Origin: Leyella stercorea
Lineage (GTDB): Bacteria > Bacteroidota > Bacteroidia > Bacteroidales > Bacteroidaceae
DNA: 20,865 nt
Reading direction: 5' to 3'
NCBI RefSeq assembly: GCF_019052365.1
Contig: NZ_JAHQUY010000052.1
Span: 1 to 20,865 of the forward strand
Part shown: piece by piece, positions 1 through 7,866 of the stretch
How positions within the stretch are numbered: the first letter of the stretch is position 1
Layout: each line of letters begins with the position of its first letter
Made by a program: the position numbers and the translations under genes
Notes under the pieces: model-generated
Database searches by the model: none
What the model was told of the DNA's origin: nothing
The model's input: only the letters and a program-made list of their open reading frames with translations

Positions 1-56
1 TGAGAAGTGTCAGCCCTAATTTATTTTGTATGAAAAGTTTTAGCGGACAGCAATAA
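1..56. repeat. Left arm of a 56-bp perfect terminal inverted repeat, IS-end-like
   Basis: Bases 1-56 are the exact reverse complement of 20810-20865; base 57 is the first mismatch. The inner end (TTTTAGCGGACAGCAATAA) lies 6 bases from the stop codon of the ClC gene. Since genes between the arms are chromosomal core genes, I read this as the edge of an insertion sequence that also occurs at the other end of the contig. No transposase is visible, so the IS family cannot be named. A length near 55 also fits the overlap left by a k=55 assembly graph, in which case the true repeat is longer. Confidence 0.75.
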
Positions 57-62
57 CTATTT

Positions 63-1871
63 TTATTCCGCCGAGAAGTCAGCTACCATTTTTCTGTACA
101 TGCTATACGCTCTTGAGCGCGAGATATATCCCGTGAGATGTCCTGAGACATTCACCACGGGCATATAACGTGTGCCCTTAAGATCGAACTTGCGCATCAC
201 TTCCTCCATCGAATCGCTCTCGCCAACCTGCGCTGCAATGGGCAGCATCAGTTGCTGAACGGTGAGCTTGTTATAGAGTTCGGCGCGGAACATGATGTGT
301 CGAATCTTCGTGATGTCTATCTCGCCAAGCAGCGAACCGGCGTTGTCGAGCACCGGTATGAACGACGTGTGACTCTTCGAGATAGCGTTCACCAGCTTGC
401 CCAACGGCATGTCGGGCGTAACGGCGGTGAAGTCGCGCTCTATCACGCTGTCTATCTTCATCAGTGTCAGCACAGAGCGGTCGGTGTGGTGAGTAAGGAG
501 CTTGCCTTCGCGAGCAAGACGCATGGCGTAGATGCTGTGCGGCTCGAAGATGCTGATAGTCATCACCGAGGCAATGCACACAATCATCAGCGGCATGAAC
601 ATATCGTAGCCGTTCGTAATCTCGGCGATGAGGAAGATGCCCGTAAGCGGCGCATGCATAACGCCTGCCATAACGCCAGCCATGCCGAGCAGCGTATAGT
701 TCTTCTCGGGAATATAAATGCCCACCTGATACATGTTCCAAAGTCGCGAGAAGAGGAAGCCGGTGAAGGCTCCGACAAAGAGCGACGGCGCGAACGTACC
801 GCCGCAACCGCCACCGCCGTTTGTGGCAGCCGTAGCGAATGTCTTGGTCAATATGACCAGCGCTATAAACACGATGAGCCATCTGCCGTCGCCCGAGAAC
901 ATTGAGTTCTTCAGCACTTCGTTCCAGTCTGCCTCGCTCGTGCCGTTGAGCAGCACGTTGATGGCAGAATAGCCTTCGCCGTAGAGCACGGGGAATACGA
1001 AAATGAGCGAACTGAGCATCACTCCGCCCAGCGCGAGCTTAGCCCAGCGATGCTGCTTCAGCTTGCCGAACATGCCCTCGCATACCGACATCGAACGTAT
1101 GAAGTAGAGACTTACAAGTCCGCATGCGATGCCGAGAATGATGCACGCCGGCACACGCTCCACGCCCCACATGCTGTCGAGGTGGAAGCTGAACAGCGAC
1201 GAGCTGCCCATGAAGATATACGTGAAGCACGTAGCCGTGACCGCTGCCGTGAGGATAGGCAGCAGCGACGCCATGCTCAAGTCGACCATCAGCACTTCGA
1301 GCGTGAACACCAGTCCGGCTATGGGCGCCTTGAAGATGCCGGCGATGGCGGCGGCAGCACCGCAGCCAACAAGCAGAATCAGCTTCTTCTTGTCCATGCC
1401 GAACAGTCGTCCGAGGTTGGAACCGATAGCCGAACCCGTGAGCACGATAGGCGCCTCGGCACCTACCGATCCGCCGAAGCCGATGGTGATAGCCGACGCC
1501 ACAACCGATGTCCAGCAGTTGTGCCCTTTCAGTCGCGACTGCTTTGAGGATATAGCGTAGAGGATGCGCGTGATACCGTGCGAGATGTTGTCCTTCACCA
1601 CGTAGCGCACGAAGAGCGACGTTAAGAAGATGCCCACCACGGGGAACATCAGGTAGAGCCAGTTGAACGTGTCGGCATGAAACCTCGACGTCAGCATGTG
1701 CTGTATGATGTGAATTATCGAGTGGAGCACGTAGGCAGCCACCGACGCGAAGAATCCGATGCAGAGGGCGAGGATGATAGTCGCCTGACGGTCGGAAAAA
1801 TGTTTCGTGCGCCAAGCGTACAGCCTTTCTTCCAGCGTTGCGTCTTTCTTGTCAATCGCAGTCTGTTCCAT
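63..1871 (-). CDS. ClC-family chloride channel / H+ antiporter with C-terminal CBS pair
   Basis: 602-aa membrane protein that would move chloride or a related anion across the inner membrane. Residues about 30-460 hold many hydrophobic helices. The selectivity/gating loop reads GGSVGAEAP at about 133-141 with the gating glutamate at Glu139, where E. coli ClcA has GREGP. A second signature, GGTFAP, sits at about 357-362. The classic GSGIP loop is not recognisable; its place near residue 97 reads ISHGI. Residues about 475-595 look like two CBS domains, usual nucleotide-sensing modules in this family. The ATG directly abuts the stop codon of the upstream threonylcarbamoyl-AMP synthase gene with no intervening base, so the two are co-transcribed and probably translationally coupled. 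Antiporter versus channel cannot be decided here. Confidence 0.93.
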   Translation of the reverse strand: MEQTAIDKKDATLEERLYAWRTKHFSDRQATIILALCIGFFASVAAYVLHSIIHIIQHMLTSRFHADTFNWLYLMFPVVGIFLTSLFVRYVVKDNISHGITRILYAISSKQSRLKGHNCWTSVVASAITIGFGGSVGAEAPIVLTGSAIGSNLGRLFGMDKKKLILLVGCGAAAAIAGIFKAPIAGLVFTLEVLMVDLSMASLLPILTAAVTATCFTYIFMGSSSLFSFHLDSMWGVERVPACIILGIACGLVSLYFIRSMSVCEGMFGKLKQHRWAKLALGGVMLSSLIFVFPVLYGEGYSAINVLLNGTSEADWNEVLKNSMFSGDGRWLIVFIALVILTKTFATAATNGGGGCGGTFAPSLFVGAFTGFLFSRLWNMYQVGIYIPEKNYTLLGMAGVMAGVMHAPLTGIFLIAEITNGYDMFMPLMIVCIASVMTISIFEPHSIYAMRLAREGKLLTHHTDRSVLTLMKIDSVIERDFTAVTPDMPLGKLVNAISKSHTSFIPVLDNAGSLLGEIDITKIRHIMFRAELYNKLTVQQLMLPIAAQVGESDSMEEVMRKFDLKGTRYMPVVNVSGHLTGYISRSRAYSMYRKMVADFSAE

Positions 1872-2441
1872 TTACTTGCGTATGATGGTTACCTGTCCGT
1901 CCTTAGTGAGCTTGATGATGCTGCTCGGAGTGTGCGGCTTGTGTTCCTGGCGACGAGTCCAGCACACATAGTCGACAGCCTCCAGTATCTCCGGCGCAAT
2001 GTCGCGATAGTTCTGTGCCGTCGGTTCGCCGCTGATATTGGCGCTTGTGCTCACGATAGCCTTCTGGAAACGGTAGCAAAGCTCCTTCGAGAACGGCTCG
2101 TTGGTGACGCGCAGAGCGATGCTGCCGTCTTGGGCGATGAGGTTCGGGGCGAGGTTCACGGCGCCGTCGAGCACCACTGTTGTCGGCTTCTCGGCAAGTT
2201 CCATAAGGTCCCAAGCCACTGGCGGCACGTCGCGCACGTAGCGCTGCACGCGGTCTACCGAGTCGGTGAGGCAGATAAGCGCCTTCGAGTCGTCGCGCTG
2301 TTTTATCTTGTACACCTTTGCCACTGCCTCAGCGTTCGTTGCGTCGCAGCCTATTCCCCACACCGTGTCGGTAGGGTAGAGTATCACGCCACCCTTACGC
2401 ATCACGTTCACGGCATTCTGAATGTCTTCTTTCTGTGTCAT
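1872..2441 (-). CDS. tsaC: L-threonylcarbamoyladenylate synthase (TsaC/YrdC/Sua5 family)
   Basis: 189 aa, the short TsaC-like form without the extra Sua5 domain. It makes threonylcarbamoyl-AMP from threonine, bicarbonate and ATP, the first step of the t6A37 modification of ANN-decoding tRNAs in the cytoplasm. Visible family marks are the YPTDTVWGIGCDA segment near residues 22-34, KIKQRDDSKAL near 45-55, and the STSANISG nucleotide-binding segment near 131-138. The ATG at 2441 follows an A-rich leader and a TAACTTTG -7 element on the minus strand (2503-2510). It heads a two-gene unit with the ClC gene and is divergent from fmt, so two tRNA-related functions are expressed from one intergenic region. 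Confidence 0.93.
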   Translation of the reverse strand: MTQKEDIQNAVNVMRKGGVILYPTDTVWGIGCDATNAEAVAKVYKIKQRDDSKALICLTDSVDRVQRYVRDVPPVAWDLMELAEKPTTVVLDGAVNLAPNLIAQDGSIALRVTNEPFSKELCYRFQKAIVSTSANISGEPTAQNYRDIAPEILEAVDYVCWTRRQEHKPHTPSSIIKLTKDGQVTIIRK

Positions 2442-2453
2442 TGTTATTTCCTA

Positions 2454-2510
2454 TTTTGTTTTTTACCTTTTACTCTTTTACTTTTTTACCTTTTTACTTT
2501 TACAAAGTTA
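2454..2510 (-). repeat. A-rich GTAAAAG-type repeat leader of tsaC (left mirror arm)
   Basis: On the minus strand, from the -7 element onward, the leader is built of 6-8 base units of the type GTAAAAG/GTAAAAAG. The first 27 bases (2484-2510) are the exact reverse complement of 2596-2622, in front of fmt. Beyond that, the units continue in a slightly different order. In a group that does not rely on Shine-Dalgarno pairing, such A-rich, unstructured leaders plausibly aid translation initiation (inference). Confidence 0.8.
2503..2510 (-). promoter_or_regulatory. Bacteroidetes -7 element for tsaC-ClC
   Basis: The minus strand reads TAACTTTG, an exact match to the TAnnTTTG consensus of the primary Bacteroidetes sigma factor. 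It lies about 60 bases upstream of the tsaC ATG, leaving an A-rich leader of roughly 55 nt. No convincing -33 TTTG is seen. Confidence 0.7.
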
Positions 2511-2595
2511 ATGCTTTTTCTTGTTATGCCGTAAGTTTAAAGACAATTTTCTTGCTCTTTATTACAAGCATGAATGATATTCGCCGAAAAAAACG

Positions 2596-2603
2596 TAACT
2601 TTG
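2596..2603 (+). promoter_or_regulatory. Bacteroidetes -7 element for fmt
   Basis: TAACTTTG matches TAnnTTTG and is followed about 42 bases later by the fmt ATG. It is the mirror image of the tsaC element at 2503-2510. No clear -33 box is seen at the usual distance. Confidence 0.7.
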
Positions 2604-2640
2604 TAAAAGTAAAAAGGTAAAAGAGTAAAAAAGTAAAAAG
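2596..2640 (+). repeat. A-rich GTAAAAG-type repeat leader of fmt (right mirror arm)
   Basis: Starting with the -7 element, the sequence runs through consecutive GTAAAAG, GTAAAAAG and GTAAAAAA units up to 5 bases before the fmt ATG. The first 27 bases are identical to the tsaC leader read on the other strand, so the two divergent mRNAs start with the same 5' sequence. Confidence 0.8.
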
Positions 2641-2644
2641 ATAT

Positions 2645-3619
2645 ATGGAAAAGAAAGACCTCCGCATAGTGTTCATGGGAACACCTGAGTTTGCCGTTGG
2701 ATCGCTCCAGCGACTTGTTGAGAACGGCTATAACGTAGTGGCTGTGGTGACGCAGCCCGATAAACCCGTAGGTCGCCACGGATCAGTGCTGCGCCCTTCG
2801 CCCGTCAAGGAGTACGCTCTGGTGCACAATCTGCCCGTGCTGCAGCCCGTGAAGATGAAAGACGAGCAGTTTCTTGAGGAGCTGCGCAGCTACAACGCCG
2901 ACCTACAGGTGGTTGTTGCGTTCCGCATGCTGCCCGAGGTGGTGTGGGCTATGCCGCGCTTCGGCACGTTCAACGTTCACGCCGCCCTGCTGCCCGACTA
3001 TCGTGGCGCAGCGCCAATCAACTGGGCTGTAATCAACGGCGAGACCCGCACCGGCGTTACCACATTCTTCCTCGACCACGACATCGACACCGGTCGTATC
3101 ATCGCGCAGCGCGAGTTCCCCATCCCCGACGACGCCGATGTGGAGTATGTATACGACGGACTTATGCAGCTCGGCGCAGCGCTCTGCACCGACACCGTCG
3201 ACCTCGTGCTCTCTACCGACGGCGATGTGCCTTCGCAGTCGCAGCAGGAAAGCGAGGCTCACCACGGCGCTCCGAAGATATTCAAGGAGACCTGCGCCAT
3301 CGACTTCTCACTCTCAGCAAAGCGCATCTACGACTTTGTGCGCGGTCTGTCGCCAGTGCCCGGCGCATGGTGTATGCTCACTCCGCGCGACGCTCAGGCT
3401 AAGGCTCAGGTGCTTAAGGTGTACAAGGCAGCAAAGACCGGCGAGTCTTCTAACGGCGTAGAGGTTGGAACGCTCAAGGCAGAGAACCGCCGTCTTCTCG
3501 TTGCCACCGTCGACGAGTGGCTTGAGCTTGTAGAGCTGCAGCCTGCCGGCAAGAAGCGCATGGCAGCCCGCGACTACCTCAACGGATTCCAGCACCCCGA
3601 GGACTACCTGCTGAAGTAA
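2645..3619 (+). CDS. fmt: Methionyl-tRNA formyltransferase
   Basis: 324 aa, the usual length. It transfers a formyl group from 10-formyl-tetrahydrofolate to Met-tRNA(fMet) for translation initiation. The N-terminal Rossmann fold opens with VFMGTPEFAVGSL at about 9-21. The catalytic triad is in place: Asn110 and His112 in FNVHAALLPDYRG, and Asp148 in DHDIDTG, with the same spacing as Asn106/His108/Asp144 of the E. coli enzyme. The C-terminal domain (about 215-324) carries the expected FKETCAIDFS and VRGLSPVPGAW segments. The ATG at 2645 is chosen because it directly precedes the conserved N-terminus and follows the repeat leader. The gene is convergent with the regulator at 3644, with only 24 bases between them. 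Confidence 0.96.
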   Translation: MEKKDLRIVFMGTPEFAVGSLQRLVENGYNVVAVVTQPDKPVGRHGSVLRPSPVKEYALVHNLPVLQPVKMKDEQFLEELRSYNADLQVVVAFRMLPEVVWAMPRFGTFNVHAALLPDYRGAAPINWAVINGETRTGVTTFFLDHDIDTGRIIAQREFPIPDDADVEYVYDGLMQLGAALCTDTVDLVLSTDGDVPSQSQQESEAHHGAPKIFKETCAIDFSLSAKRIYDFVRGLSPVPGAWCMLTPRDAQAKAQVLKVYKAAKTGESSNGVEVGTLKAENRRLLVATVDEWLELVELQPAGKKRMAARDYLNGFQHPEDYLLK

Positions 3620-3643
3620 TTGCTTATCTTAGGGAAAAGACCA

Positions 3644-5278
3644 TTACCCTACATGGCATAGTCTGTTGATGTCTTCGTCGAACGTGTCGCGGTTCACAGC
3701 CCGTGCGCGCATCGCCGACTTGTAGTTGTATATTGTCTGTGTCGAGTAGAATAGAAGTGTGGCTATCTCCTGACTCTCAGTCACACCCAAACGCATTAGC
3801 GCGTAGATGCGCGCTTCTGTAGTCAGGGTGTTAGGAGATGGCTGCGCAATCCTTCCTTCTGGAAGCAACAGACTGTTCAGTTCGTCAACAAAACCAGGAT
3901 ACAGCTCCGTGAAGGCGCGGTCGAAACGAGTGTAGAACGTCGTCGCCTCCTCCTCCGCGAGCTTATAGCTGTTTATAGTCTTAAGAAGGTCAGCCGTTTG
4001 GTTGGCCTTTATTTTTCTGCTCACCAGTTTGCGGTACTCCATCAGCTTGCGGATGTACACCGCACTAATGTCCATGAACAAACGCATGTAGGTCTCGCGG
4101 CGATGGTTGGTCGCTATGAGTCGTTCGTTCAGCTCCTTCAGCTGCCGGTTCTGTGTCTTTACCTCTCGGCGGCTACCTGCCAGCCATTTGTTCTGCTTGT
4201 AGCCGAAGATAGCCATTGCCAGCAACATCAGCGACAGAAAACTAACCACCGCAAGCACGCCTCTCACGATACGCTCCTTATGCGCTAACGCCTCCTGATT
4301 GGCTGTGGCGATGATAGGCAATATGCTCGAAATCTCGAGCATACGCAGGCGGTTATTGTAGAATCGGGCGTCCTCCATGGAGCAATAGATGTAACGTGCC
4401 GCATGGTCGGCATACTTCGGGTCCTTCTCATACAGATATGTAGAGAACTCCTGCAGCGCAAGATTCTCCTTCAAAGGGCATGTTATGTCCGAGATAGCCG
4501 CTTCAATAATGTACTTTTCATATCGTTGCGTGTCGCCCAACTCGCGATAATAGCGTGCTATGCAGTAGGCTGCCGAGGCATGCACACGACTGTCTACCCG
4601 GCTGTTCAGCAGAGCCTTTGTGTAGAATTGCAGCACAGCCTTGCTCATGGGGTTGGTGAGGAAAGCCAGTTCGCCGCTAAGATAGGCATGCAGAGCCACA
4701 TCCTTGCTGCTTGTGACTTCCATCGTGAGCTTCAGATTCTCGAACTTCTTCTTATGGTAATAGTCCATGAACTCCGACTTGTTGCTGAACGCCTCCCAAT
4801 AGTTGTACAGCCACGTGCGTGTATAATAATAGTATTGCTTTAGCTGCTTAGGCACACCCTTCTTTTTTATATCCTCAAGCAACTCCTCCGACTGACTGTA
4901 GAAACCACCCGTAGACAACACCGCTGCACGATTAATCTTGTTGAGCGTTGTGTAGTAAGCGTTGTTCTCACTCTCTGATAGAGCGAGGCCGCGGTTCACG
5001 TATACCATTGCCGAATCGTAATGGTATGTATAGTATTCGCGATAGATACTGTTCAGAAGTGCGAGTCGCTGCGGAATGTCTTCCGCCGTTCGCAACTTCA
5101 GCTTCAGTTGGTCAATCTTCTTTTCTTTCTGCTTGGAGTATGCGTCGCGCTTGTCGACATAGCTGTCGAGAAGGTCAAGCAGGTCTTGCTCGCCAGAGAT
5201 GCCGGCTGTAGCCAACTTGGTTTGGGCTGTAGCTTGCAGCGGCAAAAAGATGAACAATAGGTATAAAAAGATGCGCAT
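3644..5278 (-). CDS. SusR-like membrane-spanning transcriptional regulator (DUF6377 type)
   Basis: 544 aa. Residues 1-19 form a signal peptide (ending ATAQ). About 20-330 is a helical, TPR-like region rich in Tyr and Leu that would lie in the periplasm. About 340-360 is a single transmembrane helix, followed by a coiled-coil stretch (about 365-400). The C-terminus (about 486-525, TEARIYALMRLG through TQTIYNYKSAMRAR) resembles a LuxR-type helix-turn-helix. This is the architecture of SusR and related DUF6377 proteins, which sense a sugar on one side of the inner membrane and bind DNA on the other. The domain name is from memory. It is transcribed divergently from the TonB receptor and GH36 genes, so it is the obvious candidate to control them (inference). 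Alternatively it regulates unlinked genes. Confidence 0.75.
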   Translation of the reverse strand: MRIFLYLLFIFLPLQATAQTKLATAGISGEQDLLDLLDSYVDKRDAYSKQKEKKIDQLKLKLRTAEDIPQRLALLNSIYREYYTYHYDSAMVYVNRGLALSESENNAYYTTLNKINRAAVLSTGGFYSQSEELLEDIKKKGVPKQLKQYYYYTRTWLYNYWEAFSNKSEFMDYYHKKKFENLKLTMEVTSSKDVALHAYLSGELAFLTNPMSKAVLQFYTKALLNSRVDSRVHASAAYCIARYYRELGDTQRYEKYIIEAAISDITCPLKENLALQEFSTYLYEKDPKYADHAARYIYCSMEDARFYNNRLRMLEISSILPIIATANQEALAHKERIVRGVLAVVSFLSLMLLAMAIFGYKQNKWLAGSRREVKTQNRQLKELNERLIATNHRRETYMRLFMDISAVYIRKLMEYRKLVSRKIKANQTADLLKTINSYKLAEEEATTFYTRFDRAFTELYPGFVDELNSLLLPEGRIAQPSPNTLTTEARIYALMRLGVTESQEIATLLFYSTQTIYNYKSAMRARAVNRDTFDEDINRLCHVG

Positions 5279-5305
5279 AATAGTGGGTTTTTGGCTTTAA
5301 TGCTG

Positions 5306-5313
5306 CAAATTTA
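5306..5313 (-). promoter_or_regulatory. -7 element for the SusR-like regulator
   Basis: The minus strand reads TAAATTTG (TAnnTTTG consensus) about 28 bases upstream of the regulator's ATG, implying a leader of only about 20 nt. No clear -33 box. Confidence 0.55.
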
Positions 5314-5460
5314 GCTAATATTATTAAGATAAAACCATTTACTTTGATAAAAAAGACTAAAGTCTTAAATATTCTGATATATAATAAGTTATAAGCTTCT
5401 ATACCTTAATTTATGTCTACTTTCATTTTACGCATACATACAATCAGCCGCTATAGTTTG

Positions 5461-5468
5461 TAACTTTG
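5461..5468 (+). promoter_or_regulatory. -7 element for the TonB receptor-GH36 operon
   Basis: TAACTTTG lies 26 bases before the receptor ATG. The AT-rich stretch between the two divergent -7 elements (about 5314-5460) lacks a consensus -33 TTTG at the right distance, consistent with a promoter that needs an activator. An operator for the divergent regulator would be expected here, but I see no obvious palindrome. Confidence 0.6.
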
Positions 5469-5494
5469 CAACCGAAAACATAAGCACAACGGAT

Positions 5495-7813
5495 ATGAAC
5501 CTAAAACTTAAAACATTCTCATTCGCCCTCTTGGCTTCTGCCTCTACGGGCATGTATGCACAGACGCATACAGAAAACAATTCAACAAACGATTCGGAAC
5601 CGCAGAAGAAGGAAGAGCGCAACGTAATGCTCAACGCTTCTGACGCCAGCAAACCGCGTGAGATTCAGATCGGATTGCCGAGCGAAGACGTAACGGTATA
5701 CGAGAACGGACTGCCTGCCGTTTACTCGTCGTCCGTGCACAAGCTATCTGCTCACTGGCGCAGCGACGCTTCGCTGAAAGGCACCGACCTTATGACTCCG
5801 TCGGAGAGTGCCATCAAGACCGGCAACATCGCTTATGCTGTCTCAGCGTTTAGCGAGTTGGGCGAGAAGAAGTTCAGTGGCAAACTCAATTATAAGGCTA
5901 ACCACTTCGGCATGCAGAACTTCGACCTCAACCTCTCTGGCGGCATCGGCGACAAGTGGCTCTACACAGCCGGCATGTATCAGAACTTCGACCCGGGAAG
6001 CTTCAAGCTGCGCTTCACCGACTATTCCGACCGCACGCAAATCTACCATTTGGGTCTTACACGCATACTGAACGGCGGCAAGGGACACATATCTTTATTA
6101 TATAAGTATTCGAACAGCAAGAACCCCGGCAACTTCGCCAATGCCGCTCCGTTCATCTACGCCGGCGACGGTAGCATAAAGAAGCTTGCAGGTTTCGACC
6201 CGGGTATGGATTCATACGTGCAGCGTAATGGTTCGTTCAGCTATCTGAACACCAAGACCGGCAAGATGGAGACCTGGAACATGACCGACGGCAACGACAA
6301 CCGTGCCAATGAGGTGGCTTTGGTGAGCAAGTATCAGTTTGACAACGGCTGGCTGTGGAAGTTGAACGCCAAGTATATGAACGCTCCGCGCGCCAACTAT
6401 GTAGACTACGGTGGCAGCACTATCTCTGAGGTTGCTGAGTCTGACGGCTATCAGCTTTCAGACGGTTCGGCATACAGCGGACTCATCGAAGGCCGCCGCA
6501 CTTGGCTGCACATCGGCAAGGTGAGCAACGCCCTCCTTACAACCGAGATGAGCAAGCAGCTGAACAATCACAAGCTGATGATTGGCTTGAACGAGTGGTA
6601 CTACCACCTCAACTACTATTCGTCTTCGTTCCAGTGGGCAGGCACCGTTGAGGCTTATCCTCGTACACTGAGCCAGATGTACGTCAATCCGCTCGACCCT
6701 ACGCAGACAGCACATCGCTCAGAGACCTTCGGTTACAACGAGCTGAGTCCTGAATACACAAAGGGTTCGGAGAATAAGCTCGCTCTCTATTTCACCGACG
6801 AATGGCGCATCACTCCTAAGTTCAAGCTGTTCTACGGCGGTCGTCTCGAATACTATCGTATGTCGGCAGACCAGATTTCTGCGTCACGCTTCCGTGGCTT
6901 CCATCTCGGCAACTTCAATACATATTCTACAATCGCAGACGGATCTGTCGTAGCCACAGAGCATAGCATCGCGCCAGCCACTGTTACGAAGAACAAGCTC
7001 AACTATGCTGCCACTTTGCAGATGACTTACAACGTAACAAACCAGTTCGGTCTTACTGCCGACGCCACTATCGCCACACGCTTCCCGCGCATCAGCGAGT
7101 ATGCCGGCACCGGTCCTACCGAGGAGCAGTACAAGCGCGTGACCATTCCGTTGGTTCGCGGCGGTATCTTCTACAAGAATTCTTGGCTCGACCTCTCGTC
7201 GATGGTGACATACATCTCTAAGTCGAACAATATCGACCAGCAGAACCTCACTAAGCCTGGCACTTCTGAAGGCAAGACCGTGTTGCTCATCTACAACATC
7301 CAGACATTGGGCTGGACAACATCTGCCGAAATCAACCCGTTCAAGAACTTCCACATGCACGCTCTCTTCACCTATCAGAAGCCTGTGTACAAGAACTACA
7401 ACGCGAGCGTTACGTTCAGCGACGGACAGACTATGAGCGTTAATGCCAACAACAAGATTGTGAAGGAGATTCCGCAGGTGCTCATTGAGCTTGACCCGAG
7501 ATACGACATCACGAAGAACCTCAGTGCTTGGCTCAGCTTCCGCTACTTCGGCAAGACATACGCCAACCTTCAGGAGGCACTCTACTTCAACGGCCACTGG
7601 GAGACATTCGGTGGCGTCAACTGGAATGTGAACAAGAACCTGAGTCTCGGTGTCAGCGTCATTAACATCTTCAACGAGAAGGGTGCGAAGGGCACAATCA
7701 GCGGTTCGGAGCTTATCACAAAGGATGAGGCTGGCAAGTATGCCGGCAAGTATATGAGCGGTAACTATCTCCGCCCGTTCACAGTAGAGTTCAACGCAAG
7801 CATCAAGTTCTAA
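5495..7813 (+). CDS. TonB-dependent outer-membrane receptor
   Basis: 772 aa. Residues 1-23 are a signal peptide (ending GMYAQ). After a short Asn/Glu/Lys-rich linker, NVMLNAS at about 44-50 could serve as a TonB box. The remainder is alternating aromatic and polar beta strands ending in a terminal Phe (FNASIKF), typical of a TonB-dependent beta-barrel. The N-terminal carboxypeptidase-regulatory-like domain of SusC proteins is absent, and I see no textbook plug signature; the region REIQIGLPSEDVTVYENGLP onward seems to be a variant plug. No susD follows. Directly downstream on the same strand, 53 bases on and without a promoter, is a GH36 glycosidase, so the substrate is probably an alpha-galactoside (inference). 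Another ligand cannot be excluded. Confidence 0.85.
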   Translation: MNLKLKTFSFALLASASTGMYAQTHTENNSTNDSEPQKKEERNVMLNASDASKPREIQIGLPSEDVTVYENGLPAVYSSSVHKLSAHWRSDASLKGTDLMTPSESAIKTGNIAYAVSAFSELGEKKFSGKLNYKANHFGMQNFDLNLSGGIGDKWLYTAGMYQNFDPGSFKLRFTDYSDRTQIYHLGLTRILNGGKGHISLLYKYSNSKNPGNFANAAPFIYAGDGSIKKLAGFDPGMDSYVQRNGSFSYLNTKTGKMETWNMTDGNDNRANEVALVSKYQFDNGWLWKLNAKYMNAPRANYVDYGGSTISEVAESDGYQLSDGSAYSGLIEGRRTWLHIGKVSNALLTTEMSKQLNNHKLMIGLNEWYYHLNYYSSSFQWAGTVEAYPRTLSQMYVNPLDPTQTAHRSETFGYNELSPEYTKGSENKLALYFTDEWRITPKFKLFYGGRLEYYRMSADQISASRFRGFHLGNFNTYSTIADGSVVATEHSIAPATVTKNKLNYAATLQMTYNVTNQFGLTADATIATRFPRISEYAGTGPTEEQYKRVTIPLVRGGIFYKNSWLDLSSMVTYISKSNNIDQQNLTKPGTSEGKTVLLIYNIQTLGWTTSAEINPFKNFHMHALFTYQKPVYKNYNASVTFSDGQTMSVNANNKIVKEIPQVLIELDPRYDITKNLSAWLSFRYFGKTYANLQEALYFNGHWETFGGVNWNVNKNLSLGVSVINIFNEKGAKGTISGSELITKDEAGKYAGKYMSGNYLRPFTVEFNASIKF

Positions 7814-7866
7814 CAAGCCAATGCAAGAATATCGATATATAAACAACCTGTAAAAACCATACGAAA

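Noticed and set aside
1039..1815. Long minus-strand and plus-strand open frames inside the ClC gene
   Set aside because: They are out-of-frame shadows of a GC-rich coding region with Arg/His-rich, low-complexity translations and no recognisable family.
2435..2779. Small open frames of 61 and 80 codons over the tsaC-fmt intergenic region
   Set aside because: They run through the A/T-rich repeat leaders and give Phe/Leu- or Lys-rich translations; the promoters explain the sequence better.
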